Below are positions 9,221 through 17,752 of a stretch of 64,000 nucleotides of DNA, in pieces. Position numbers and translations under genes: made by a program. Each line of letters opens with the position of its first letter. The first letter of the stretch is position 1. Under the pieces are notes generated by a model. That model worked only from the letters and a program-made list of their open reading frames with translations, was not told where the DNA came from and did no database searches. The stretch comes from Megalopta genalis (lineage: Eukaryota > Arthropoda > Insecta > Hymenoptera > Halictidae). Location: NCBI RefSeq assembly GCF_051020955.1, contig NW_027477568.1, forward strand, positions 1-64,000, read 5' to 3'.

Positions 9221-10663
9221 ATGGCCACCCCCGCAGGAAACACGCGCTCCCAAGGGCCCGCCCCCTCCGCGAAATCCCAAGAACAGTTGTGCGAATATGA
9301 GGCTCAATTAAGAGCAGAAGAAGCTAGATTACGTAACCAAATAACTAAATTCGAAGAAAAGAAGTTGAAACTCACTATCGATTTCGACAACGCGAGAGAA
9401 AGATTCGATAAGGACCGCGAGCTCCTTCAAAGACAGAACGCCGCGCTAGCACAAGAGGTCGAGGCATTGAAAATCCGTCACGGTTCCCCACTCGACAATA
9501 CCGTGATCGAAGCATCGGATTTCGCCACCGACGACGACGCCGACACGCGTCGCCCCTTTTTCCAAGCCAGGGCCGCGCGAACCGAAATGAACACGGAAAT
9601 GACGAATATCACCATGCATGCCGCGTGCAACACCGTCCCCGAATTCGACGGCACGAATCTCCCCGTCTGGAGATTTACGCGAGCTTGCCGTCGGGCCCGC
9701 GACCTAGTACCCAGCCGTTCAGAACAAACGTTGGCCAAACTAATCGTGAACAAATTGCAAGGACGCGCGTATACCGCCATCGAGGACATGAATATTTTAA
9801 CAGTCGCGGACATTTGCAACCGGTTGAAAGACGTGTTCGGACCCTCCGATACCATCGACCACTATCGCGGAGAGATGGCCAACATCAAAATGAGGCCAAC
9901 GGAACACATCCTGGATTTTATCGGCCGCACTAAAGACCTTCGTTCGGCAATAATCGATTGCAACCACGCGCACCCAGACCTCGCCGACATAGACGACTTA
10001 ACAAGGAGGAGCTTCCTCCGAGGCGTAATCCCTACATTAAAATATATGATCCGGCACCTAGAATCATACCCGCTCCAAAAATTATTCGACACCGCGATCG
10101 CGTGCTACAAGGAAGCGGAGGCAGACAGACAATCATACAACCCGCGAGAAGTTCGATTCTCCGAACCGCAATCTAACGTACCGGAAAGGCGTTATCGCTC
10201 GCCGTCGCCGTATCGCGCGGGATTCCAACGTAATCAATCATATCAAAGGTACGAGCCTCCGAGACCACTATACCGTGATGTCACGTATGCACCAACAAAC
10301 AGACGCGCGCCGACTAATAACTACGAACCCAGGCGCGACTTCTCCACACGCGCCGCGCCGCGACACCAAGACGATTATCGCTCGACTCCTCACCGCATCG
10401 AGCCAACTAGACCAACATACAATGCCTCGCGCGTAGATAAACAATGCACTTACTGTAAAAATCTGGGTCACGATATCCACGAGTGTAGGAAACGAGAATT
10501 TAACAACCGAGCGCGAGAACAAATGTCGGGAAACGGGCAGAACCTCCCGACCCAATCGAACGGCCGTCGGGAGGACCCGCGAAGATCGAGAACCGTCCGC
10601 GCGATCGCCCAGCAACCAGATCAAGAGGATCTGGAGCACAACGAGTCTCCCGAATCGCATTAA
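9221..10663 (+). CDS. gag: Gag polyprotein, family A
   Basis: 480 aa, first ATG after the primer site. Residues ~20-90 are charged and heptad-like (coiled coil), followed by a capsid-like helical region (~125-310) and an Arg/Ser/Pro-rich basic stretch with RYRSPSPYR. A CCHC zinc knuckle, CTYCKNLGHDIHEC, lies at about 409-422. Gag forms the particle and binds genomic RNA through the knuckle. It is clearly homologous to family B Gag (shared YIAIED/YTAIED-, VDHYRGE/IDHYRGE-, CKxxGHDIHECRKRE-type blocks). The frame is intact. The last ~45 codons overlap the pol frame, which lies at -1, and a slippery site at 10528 allows the switch. Confidence 0.93.
   Translation: MATPAGNTRSQGPAPSAKSQEQLCEYEAQLRAEEARLRNQITKFEEKKLKLTIDFDNARERFDKDRELLQRQNAALAQEVEALKIRHGSPLDNTVIEASDFATDDDADTRRPFFQARAARTEMNTEMTNITMHAACNTVPEFDGTNLPVWRFTRACRRARDLVPSRSEQTLAKLIVNKLQGRAYTAIEDMNILTVADICNRLKDVFGPSDTIDHYRGEMANIKMRPTEHILDFIGRTKDLRSAIIDCNHAHPDLADIDDLTRRSFLRGVIPTLKYMIRHLESYPLQKLFDTAIACYKEAEADRQSYNPREVRFSEPQSNVPERRYRSPSPYRAGFQRNQSYQRYEPPRPLYRDVTYAPTNRRAPTNNYEPRRDFSTRAAPRHQDDYRSTPHRIEPTRPTYNASRVDKQCTYCKNLGHDIHECRKREFNNRAREQMSGNGQNLPTQSNGRREDPRRSRTVRAIAQQPDQEDLEHNESPESH
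10528..10574 (+). promoter_or_regulatory. -1 programmed ribosomal frameshift signal, gag-pol, family A
   Basis: GGGAAAC (10528-10534) is in phase with gag as G GGA AAC, a canonical X XXY YYZ heptamer. After an 8-nt spacer comes the stem CCTCCCGAC (10543-10551) / GTCGGGAGG (10566-10574) with a 14-nt loop. After a -1 slip the pol frame is open all the way to the protease. Family B has the same heptamer, spacer and loop length, and its stem is CCTCCCGTC / GACGGGAGG: one base pair changed on both sides. This covariation is strong evidence for the stem. Confidence 0.88.
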
Positions 10664-13434
10664 GACCCGATACCGCCGTACCCCACGTCTTGATAGAGCC
10701 CCCGGAAACCGTCAAGATAACAAGAGTTATGATAGACACCGGAGCAGAGCCCAACATTATAAAGGCGACTCTGCTTAAACCGGACGTGATCATAGATACC
10801 CTCAATACGTTAAAAATCACGGGAATCACGGAGGGCGCAGTTTCGACCATGGGATCCACCATCTTAACGATCGCGACAGTAGAAGTCGAATTCCACGTAG
10901 TCAGCGATACTTTTCCCATCCCCGCGGACGGAATCATAGGCTCGGCGTTCCTCTCACAGGGCGCCGAGATCTCATACAAGCACAATAAATTGTCTTGGCA
11001 CGATAACGAGTTCCCGTTCGTGACCAAGGACCGTATTAAGATAGGGCCACGAGAGTCAGCTTGCATTGCGATAAGCGCCACTGGCCCGAAGTCCGGTTAT
11101 CTCAGCCGTCGCGAGATAGCACCGGGAGTGTTAATACCTCATTGTTTGGCGCGCATATCCGGCGGGAAAATCCGTATCAATTGCGTAAACACTACGGATA
11201 AAGCAATCGACCTCCCCATGCCGATCATGGAGCTGGAGGAGGTGGAAGAGATAACAGATACCCTGCCAGAACCTAACGTACCAGTTCCAAGTACCACCTC
11301 CGCGCCGAAAGAAGGCCGCAATTCAAAGTCAAAAAATACTAAATCAATCTTCAACCTCTCGCACCTCTCTGCCTCCCGCTACGAGGAGATAATGGGCATA
11401 ATTAGCACCAACCACCTCAGTAGCGAGGAAAGAGAGAGCGTTGAAGACATCTTACGGGAATATCACGATATCTTCCATCTCCCCGGGGAACACCTCGGAC
11501 AAACCAGCGAGGTTAAACACAAAATCGTTACCACCGATCCGATACCCGTGCACGTCAAGCAGTATCGTTACCCACCGATTCATAAGGAGGAAATCGACAG
11601 GCAAATGAAGGAACTTCTCGAACAAAAGATAGTAGAGCCATCCAAGTCTCCGTACAATAGCCCCTTATGGATCGTCCCCAAGAAGGCCGACGCTAACGGC
11701 AATAAACGTTGGCGTATGGTGATCGATTTCCGTGCGCTAAATGAAAAATCGGTCCCAGACGCATACCCCCTCCCGAGCATCCTGGAAATACTCGACCAGC
11801 TCGGTAGCGCTAAGTACTTCAGCGTGTTCGATCTGGCCAATGGGTTCCACCAAATCGGCATGGACCCGGAAGACGCGCAGAAAACCGCGTTCTCAACACC
11901 GTTCGGACATTACGAGTTTAAACGTATGCCATTCGGCCTCCGTAACGCTCCCGCGACGTTTCAGCGCCTCATGGACAGCGTTCTCTCAGGCCTGCAGGGA
12001 ACGGAACTGTTCGTCTATCTAGACGACATCGTCATATACTCCCGCAGCCTTTCGGAACATAGGGCGAAATTCGACAAGTTGGCCCGACGCCTACGCAACG
12101 CGAACTTGAAGTTACAACCTTCGAAATGCGGCTTTTTGCACAAAGAAGTAGCATACCTAGGACACATTATCGGTGAAAGCGGCGTGAAACCGTGTCCTTT
12201 AAAAATCCAGGCTGTAAAAGAATTTCCGCGCCCCCAGAATATCCGAAGCCTGCGCGAGTTCCTGGGACTATCAGGTTATTACCGTCGATTTATCCCTAAA
12301 TTCTCGCATATAACAAAACCTTTGACAACCTTGTTGAAGAAAGATAAACCATTCGTATGGAATCGAGAACAAGAGAACGCCTTCTGCGTTCTCCGCGAAT
12401 TACTCACTACCGAACCTCTGTTGCAATACCCCGACTTCACAAAAGAATTCAACGTAACCACAGACGCCTCAGGTTACGCGATAGGTGGAGTATTGAGTCA
12501 GGGCCCTCCCAGCAAAGACCGCCCGATAGCCTACGCTTCCAGGCTGTTACACGGCGCAGAATTGAATTACTCGACTATCGAGAAGGAATGTTTGGCGATA
12601 ATATACTGTACACAGTATTTCCGGCCATATATCTACGGCCATAAATTCAATCTCGTCACGGACCACCAGCCCCTGGTCTGGATGAATAACGTTAAAGATC
12701 CGACGTCGCGATTGCTCCGCTGGCGCCTTAAACTAGCCGAGTTCGATTACAAGATCGTTTACAAAACCGGGAAGACTAATCTGAATGCAGACGCCCTGTC
12801 GCGCAATCCCGTACCAGATCCCCTTATCACAACCAAACCGACCCCATCTAAACAAGTCGGGGCCATTCGTCGTAAAAACAGTCGACAGACACCGAACGAG
12901 CCGCCGACAAATTCCACAGAGATAACACGACCACAGTCCCGACACCCCCCTACACCATCTGGACCTCGTCAACCTACAACCTCAACGGTTCCCACACAAT
13001 CGACCCTCGACTTCCCTCCTCCTGCACCTTCCTCCGCGAACGAAGATTCCGATTCCTCTTCATCCCCGGACGACCAAATTTTCGACGATCACAACGCCCA
13101 ATACACAAATAACAGACGCACCATCATACATACACGGGACAGGTTGTCCATGAGAAACGATAACCTGGCAATATTTGTAACAGCGGACGGTCACCCGATA
13201 GACGAAGGAGCAGTCGAAGTTTTTACCATAGGTAAATTCCAACGTATCCCCGGTCTCACTTTATTTCGGGCTCGAGTACTAAACCACGGGAACAAAAGAT
13301 TAATCCTACTCCCTATAAAAGACACGCAACTCCACACAACCAATTCCGAAGGGGTAGTGGAGACCCTGAGATCACTCCTAGACGTCGTAACAGAACTCCA
13401 ATTGGATTCTGTAAGCCTTTCAAAACTTCCCTAG
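10534..13434 (+). CDS. pol: Pol, family A: protease-reverse transcriptase-RNase H (truncated before integrase)
   Basis: There is no ATG at the head of this frame, so I start it at the first codon after the -1 slip. It encodes 966 aa. Aspartic protease: IDTGAEPN, catalytic Asp at about 68. RT: FNSPLW-type block, DLANGFHQI and the polymerase box YLDDIVIY at about 495. RNase H: TDASGYAIGG, EKECLAI and TDHQPLVW. A Pro/Ser/Thr-rich linker follows, then the start of a conserved region with HTRDRLSMR. The frame stops at TAG (13432) where family B continues to integrase. Alignment to B indicates a single missing base just before 13431. Gag-Pol from this copy would therefore lack integrase. Confidence 0.9.
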   Translation, partial: RAEPPDPIERPSGGPAKIENRPRDRPATRSRGSGAQRVSRIALRPDTAVPHVLIEPPETVKITRVMIDTGAEPNIIKATLLKPDVIIDTLNTLKITGITEGAVSTMGSTILTIATVEVEFHVVSDTFPIPADGIIGSAFLSQGAEISYKHNKLSWHDNEFPFVTKDRIKIGPRESACIAISATGPKSGYLSRREIAPGVLIPHCLARISGGKIRINCVNTTDKAIDLPMPIMELEEVEEITDTLPEPNVPVPSTTSAPKEGRNSKSKNTKSIFNLSHLSASRYEEIMGIISTNHLSSEERESVEDILREYHDIFHLPGEHLGQTSEVKHKIVTTDPIPVHVKQYRYPPIHKEEIDRQMKELLEQKIVEPSKSPYNSPLWIVPKKADANGNKRWRMVIDFRALNEKSVPDAYPLPSILEILDQLGSAKYFSVFDLANGFHQIGMDPEDAQKTAFSTPFGHYEFKRMPFGLRNAPATFQRLMDSVLSGLQGTELFVYLDDIVIYSRSLSEHRAKFDKLARRLRNANLKLQPSKCGFLHKEVAYLGHIIGESGVKPCPLKIQAVKEFPRPQNIRSLREFLGLSGYYRRFIPKFSHITKPLTTLLKKDKPFVWNREQENAFCVLRELLTTEPLLQYPDFTKEFNVTTDASGYAIGGVLSQGPPSKDRPIAYASRLLHGAELNYSTIEKECLAIIYCTQYFRPYIYGHKFNLVTDHQPLVWMNNVKDPTSRLLRWRLKLAEFDYKIVYKTGKTNLNADALSRNPVPDPLITTKPTPSKQVGAIRRKNSRQTPNEPPTNSTEITRPQSRHPPTPSGPRQPTTSTVPTQSTLDFPPPAPSSANEDSDSSSSPDDQIFDDHNAQYTNNRRTIIHTRDRLSMRNDNLAIFVTADGHPIDEGAVEVFTIGKFQRIPGLTLFRARVLNHGNKRLILLPIKDTQLHTTNSEGVVETLRSLLDVVTELQLDSVSLSKLP

Positions 13435-14582
13435 ACGACGTAAACTGGACATTCATCTATAAAACCTTGATCAACCTATTTTCCACGACGGACGCGCAGA
13501 TCTTCGCGTGCGGGCATAACGTAAAAATTCCGCCCGCGAGCAAACGACTAGAAATTATCACGGAAAATCACTGCTCCGCTTTCGCGGGACACAAAGGGGT
13601 GACTAAAACGTACAGACGCATCAGGGAAAAATACTTTTGGCCCGCGCTGAAACGCGAAGTCCAGGAATTCGTCAATGCCTGCAATCACTGCCAAAAGAAG
13701 AAACTAACGCGCGTGAAAACCAGGCAACCAATGACGATCACCGACACTCCCGGGAAAGCCTTCGAGAAGATTTCCATGGACATTGTAGGCCCACTCCCTA
13801 CATCATTAAACAACTTCTCTTACATCCTTACCATCCAGGACCTCCTCACGAAATACTCCCTCGCGATCCCCCTTGCAAACACTAGCGCGATAGAGATAGC
13901 CGACGCATTCACAAAACATTTTATCTGCCGGTTCGGCGCCCCCAAAGGAATCCTGACCGACCAGGGGACGAACTTTCTGAGTTCTCTGATGAGGAACGTC
14001 GCTAAACGTTTCAAAATAACCCAATTCAAAACCACCGCGTTTAGGCCACAAAGCAACGGCTCTATCGAGCGGTCTCACCACGTGCTCACAGAGTACTTAA
14101 AACAATACGTGAAAAATAACGACTGGGACGAGTGGCTCCCATTCGCAACATTCGCGTATAATACTAGTGTGCACGAAGGTACCCTATTCACCCCCCATGA
14201 ACTCGTGTTCGGCACCATGGCTCGTACACCATCCGCAAACAGCGCGGCCCACGACTCGACCGACGAATCGTACGCGCACTATTTAGAAAGGCTGCAGGAA
14301 AAACTATCGGGCACCACCCAGAAGGCAAGAGAGAACCTGACCATGGCGAAGGCAAGGTCGAAAACCTTTTACGATAGGCGAACGAATGTCCGAACCTTCG
14401 CTGTCGGAGACAAGGTCTTCCTATTAAAGGAACCTCGGAAGGGGAAATTCGACGACGAATATACCGGACCGTATACCGTACTAGAATGCTTAAACAATCA
14501 AAATGTAAGAATTAGTTTTAAGACCGGCTCCCGCGTGGTACACTCAGATAAGCTGAAACACGCGCCCAAACCACCCAAGTGA
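13435..14582 (+). pseudogene. pol: Integrase segment of family A pol, separated by a frameshift
   Basis: It reads on in the -1 frame relative to upstream pol, with no start codon of its own known to be used (first ATG 13467). The HHCC zinc-binding region ends in CNHCQKKK. The catalytic triad is complete: Asp in MDIVGPLP (105 from 13467), Asp in TDQGTNF (165) and Glu in GSIERSHH (201), i.e. D-X59-D-X35-E. The C-terminal GPYTVLE (GPY/F module) is present. Sequence conservation with B shows the domain was functional until recently. No canonical slippery heptamer is in phase at the break, so I read it as a one-base deletion, not programmed recoding. It ends in PPK-stop, where the frame has already run into the env-tail remnant. 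Confidence 0.8.
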
Positions 14583-14743
14583 GCCCCTTAGAATGCATCG
14601 ACATAGACAAGCCCACCCTAAGTGAACCCCTCACCAATAGTAAAGACTCTTTCGAAGTACACGTCAAACCCACTAGCAAATATGTCACATATAAACGATC
14701 CAAGAAGCCAAACCTCTTCTCGGACGACGAAGACGAAAAATGA
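14567..14743 (+). pseudogene. env: Remnant of env cytoplasmic-tail coding sequence, family A
   Basis: Read in the frame that ends at TGA 14741-14743, this encodes ECIDIDK..., KYVTYKR and a terminal SDDEDEK. It matches the last ~55 codons of family B env (ECIPFTS..., KYVSYKK, SDEEEK) in order and spacing. The CCCAAGTG at 14572-14579 corresponds to the PPK-C codons of the B tail, after which A has lost one base, creating the TGA that ends the integrase frame. So A derives from an env-bearing ancestor by a deletion of about 2 kb, from just after integrase to just upstream of these codons. Confidence 0.8.
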
Positions 14744-14757
14744 CTACATCATTTTTC
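14735..14757 (+). promoter_or_regulatory. 3' hairpin at the tail stop codon, family A
   Basis: GAAAAATGA / TCATTTTTC, a perfect 9-bp stem with a 5-nt loop, six bases upstream of the polypurine tract. Family B has the same hairpin (11-bp stem) at the env stop. It is kept in A even though env is gone, which favours a cis-acting role such as plus-strand priming or 3' end formation. Confidence 0.5.
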
Positions 14758-14762
14758 TTTCC

Positions 14763-14775
14763 GAGGGGGGGGAGG
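14763..14775 (+). other. Polypurine tract, family A
   Basis: GAGGGGGGGGAGG abuts the 3' LTR. This is the standard plus-strand primer of LTR elements. Confidence 0.9.
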
Positions 14776-16257
14776 TGTTACGTCTCGCGACGTATTGCGT
14801 AGCGTGTAAATTATCATGTAAGACCTTATATACGAATAGCCGATAAGCATAGGTTAGCCGTTAGACAATTAAGTAATAAGAACTATACCGATTCGCATGC
14901 ATAGCACCGCGCATAATACACCTTAAGTCAAACATAGTACTGGCGCCAACCCGTCGCGCCAGCCTGTCGCCGTTCTTCCGTACAACCACTTTTCCTCTCG
15001 CCTACCCTTTTAAGATCCCTTATCGATACATAGATCTCCACTTGCACTTTTCCTCTCGCCTACCCTTTTAAGATCCCTTACCATTACACAAAATTTCACT
15101 TATCTTGCCCTCGCCTACCCTTCACGACCCTTTCAACCCTTGTATACCTGCTTCACTTTCCCGGCCGCCGTCTCGACGCCTACGCCGGCGCCCCGTACCT
15201 CTGACGTAGGCAGCCCCACTCTCCGCCGCACCGAGCGCGCGCAAGCAGCGACCCCCACTCCTCGACGTACCAGAGGAGCTCCGAGCAGCGGCTCGGAACA
15301 TCAGTTCTACCTCCGCCGTCTCCTGGACTAGACGTCCACCGCCAGCACTCCGCATAGTGCTACGCGTTACTATTTCCATTTCGACTCTGAATCTTAGCTC
15401 GTACTTAACAATTTTAAGTCTCTTAAAGTATAAGTCTACAAGTGTAACTTTAATTCAAGAATATACTACTTTTATTTCATATACATAAATTCAGTGAAAG
15501 TTATTATCAACTACCAGTTCCTTAAAATAACTTCGACGTTAACATAATTCAACATCGGCTTGGTGATTACTGTCTAGTATCGGCTGGACAATTGCTTACT
15601 TGATAATTTCCTTAATTTGTGAATACGCTTTCGTGCGCCTTGGAGCACGCCCCGTATGCTCGGCACGAACGTATATTCTCCTAGAGAAATAGCCCTTTCT
15701 ACCAGTGTGTGTTGGACGCTCGCCCCGTAAGCGCCGCACTAGTAGAGAGTCGTACCATTGCCACTATTTGCACGTTGCATTAGCCTCACGCTTGTATTTA
15801 ACGTCCATGCCGAAACACGCCGGTCGATCCTATCAACTAAGGAAGCTGCGCAGATCTCACGCGGAACGCCCGCAACACTCACGTGATCCTGCACTCACGG
15901 TTAACGCCGTCATAGAAGCCCGTCTACGACAGCTGCTGCAAGCTGCCCAAACTCCCTGGACAACGCCAAGGTCACTCGACGTTCCGGCTTCTATCCTCGA
16001 CGTCGCCAAGATCCCCGAAGCCGACCCGAGACGACTGGTCTACTTCATCCTCGCACGACGTACTAACAGCGTGCCGATTAGAATACCCCGCCCGGTGAGT
16101 GCTGAATTGTGAATCGCCTGCAAGCGCCTCGTGGTTATCCCAGTTAGACGCGGACGCCCCGCGCCGCGTGAACGAAAAGATTGCAATTTACGTTTAAACT
16201 CCGTGGAATTCGACGCGTTCACTAGTCAACGCGAATTTCGATCCCCGGGACGTAACA
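14776..16257 (+). repeat. Family A 3' LTR
   Basis: 1482 bp, same length as the 5' LTR, offset 7075. All features and both ORFs reappear unchanged and I found no substitution by eye. It ends CGTAACA and is followed by the ATAT duplication. Confidence 0.95.
15807..16112 (+). CDS. LTR-encoded small basic protein, family A (3' LTR copy)
   Basis: Identical 101-aa ORF to that at 8732-9037, with the donor-like GTGAGT at 16095. In this position it is the last ORF of the element, so it could be read from the 3' end of a transcript, or be the leader ORF of transcripts starting in this LTR. Being in both LTRs it is duplicated automatically at every retrotransposition. Confidence 0.55.
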   Translation: MPKHAGRSYQLRKLRRSHAERPQHSRDPALTVNAVIEARLRQLLQAAQTPWTTPRSLDVPASILDVAKIPEADPRRLVYFILARRTNSVPIRIPRPVSAEL

Positions 16258-16296
16258 ATATATATTTTTCGGGAAACGACGCCGCGGGACGTAACA
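16258..16296 (+). repeat. Family B LTR1, second part
   Basis: Resumes with the AT run and ends GCGGGACGTAACA, completing LTR1. Subtracting one ATAT duplication, the two parts sum to 1393 bp. Confidence 0.92.
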
Positions 16297-16299
16297 ATT

Positions 16300-16317
16300 T
16301 TGTGGCAGCGGTGGGAT
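16300..16317 (+). other. Primer-binding site of B copy 1, second base mutated
   Basis: TTGTGGCAGCGGTGGGAT. Copies 2 and 3 have TGG at the start; here the second base is T, so it mispairs with the CCA end of tRNA-Leu. This could weaken priming from this copy. The other 17 positions are intact. Confidence 0.75.
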
Positions 16318-16330
16318 CGCTAAACCTCTC

Positions 16331-17752
16331 ATGATGCCCGCGAATCCTCCAGCGGTTTCTACGCGCTCGCAAACATACGACCTCAAGTCCAAACAGTTAA
16401 CGCAGGACGAATTATTCGCGATCCAGAAGTCCCTCGCTAGTAAAGAGGCTCGCCTCCTAGAACAAGCTAATAGCTTAGAGAGGAAAAAGGAGGAATTTCA
16501 ATCTCAAGTATCCCTAGCGCAGTCAGAGATGGACCTAGACCGCGAAGCCATCCACAACGAGAACGCCCAATTACGCGAACAACTCGAAATCTTAAAAACC
16601 GAAGCAACGCGCGTACAAAACCCCCTTTCTTCGGGCGCCTCAGAAATAACGAATCAGAACACAGGCAGTATGCCCGAACCAGAAAATTCCGGACTAACAT
16701 TGAAGGCCGCGGCCGAATCCATACCCACGTTCGACGGATCTCAACCGCCGGTCCTCCAATTCACTCGCACGTGCCTCCGAGCCAGGACCCTGATTCCTCC
16801 ACACGCGGAAGGTACTCTCGCAAAATTAATAGTCAGTAAATTACGCGGACGCGCATACATTGCAATAGAAGACTGGCCTATAAGAACAGTCTCGGGAGTT
16901 TGCGACAGATTGAAAAACGTTTTCGGATCATGCCACACTGTCGACCACTATCGCGGAGAGTTGTCGAATATTTTCATGCGTCCGAACGAACACATATTAG
17001 ACTACATTAGTCGCGTCAAAGATCTGCGCGATGCAATAATCGATTGCAACAGAAGCCGCACCGATATATTTGAAATAGATGACTTCACGAGGGACTGCCT
17101 CATTCGAGGATCCGTTCCCACGATTCGGTCGCAGCTCAGGCCCCTTAGAGATAAACCTCTCCACCGCGTGTATGACGAAGCGATAAGCGTCTTTAAGGAA
17201 CTAGAGCTCGATAAGGTGAGATACGAGAAGCATAACATCCGCGAGGTTCGGTTCTGCGATAACCGGGGCGAAACCCAACGCGACACCAGACCAAACATCC
17301 GCGCCGAGATAAGCCGATATCGGTCACCGTCGCCCGCACCGTTCCGCGAGGCGCGTTCCCACGAACCGCCGCGCTCACCTTATCGCGATACGCCACCGCA
17401 GCCCGACCGTCGAGTTCCCACCAACGACTCTTACGAACGACCGCGCAGCAATTACGCCACACCAAGCCGCGACGTATACATACCTCCACCCAGACGCGAA
17501 GGTAATTCCTCTTCCTACCCGCGAAACCAGCAGAAATTTTGCAATTACTGCAAGACGCCGGGACACGACATTCACGAATGTCGCAAGCGAGAGTACAACA
17601 ACCGCATACGCGAACAGCAGGGAAACGGGAGGCCCCTCCCGTCTCACCCGAACCCGCGACGGGAGGTAACCGAAAACTCGCGCCCACAATCGATCCGGAC
17701 GTTATCGAGCGAACACACTGTACCAGAGGAAGAGTGTCGCGAGTCACATTAA
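16331..17752 (+). CDS. gag: Gag polyprotein, family B copy 1
   Basis: 473 aa, beginning at the first of two adjacent ATGs. Residues ~20-95 have heptad-like charged sequence (KEARLLEQANSLERKKEEF), predicted coiled coil. A capsid-like helical region follows to ~290, then an Arg/Pro/Ser-rich basic segment. The CCHC zinc knuckle CNYCKTPGHDIHEC is at about 404-417. Role: particle assembly and RNA packaging. Copy 1 differs from copy 2 at three residues (S/T and S/N near 35-40, E/D near 85). The -1 pol frame overlaps its end, and the slippery site is at 17620. Confidence 0.94.
   Translation: MMPANPPAVSTRSQTYDLKSKQLTQDELFAIQKSLASKEARLLEQANSLERKKEEFQSQVSLAQSEMDLDREAIHNENAQLREQLEILKTEATRVQNPLSSGASEITNQNTGSMPEPENSGLTLKAAAESIPTFDGSQPPVLQFTRTCLRARTLIPPHAEGTLAKLIVSKLRGRAYIAIEDWPIRTVSGVCDRLKNVFGSCHTVDHYRGELSNIFMRPNEHILDYISRVKDLRDAIIDCNRSRTDIFEIDDFTRDCLIRGSVPTIRSQLRPLRDKPLHRVYDEAISVFKELELDKVRYEKHNIREVRFCDNRGETQRDTRPNIRAEISRYRSPSPAPFREARSHEPPRSPYRDTPPQPDRRVPTNDSYERPRSNYATPSRDVYIPPPRREGNSSSYPRNQQKFCNYCKTPGHDIHECRKREYNNRIREQQGNGRPLPSHPNPRREVTENSRPQSIRTLSSEHTVPEEECRESH
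17620..17666 (+). promoter_or_regulatory. -1 programmed ribosomal frameshift signal, B copy 1
   Basis: GGGAAAC (17620-17626), in phase as G GGA AAC. The spacer is GGGAGGCC (8 nt). The stem is CCTCCCGTC (17635-17643) / GACGGGAGG (17658-17666), with a 14-nt loop. The GGGAG of the spacer can pair with the same CTCCC, so alternative hairpins are possible. Same geometry as family A with one compensated base pair. Confidence 0.9.

Larger units (their letters stand above)
7701..16257 (+). mobile_element. Family A LTR retroelement, env-less relative of B, nested in LTR1 of B
   Basis: 8557 bp: 5' LTR 7701-9182, internal 9183-14775, 3' LTR 14776-16257. The LTRs are each 1482 bp and I see no difference between them, so insertion was very recent. 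Gag is intact. Pol is open through protease, RT and RNase H, then broken before integrase. Env is deleted except for its 3' coding end. The gag-pol frameshift signal, primer site, polypurine tract and 3' hairpin match family B in arrangement. The internal region is 2013 bp shorter than in B, nearly all of it env. Confidence 0.93.

Noticed and set aside
13415..13440. Programmed frameshift between RNase H and integrase in family A
   Set aside because: No X XXY YYZ heptamer is in phase here, and family B reads straight through without one. A one-base deletion is simpler.
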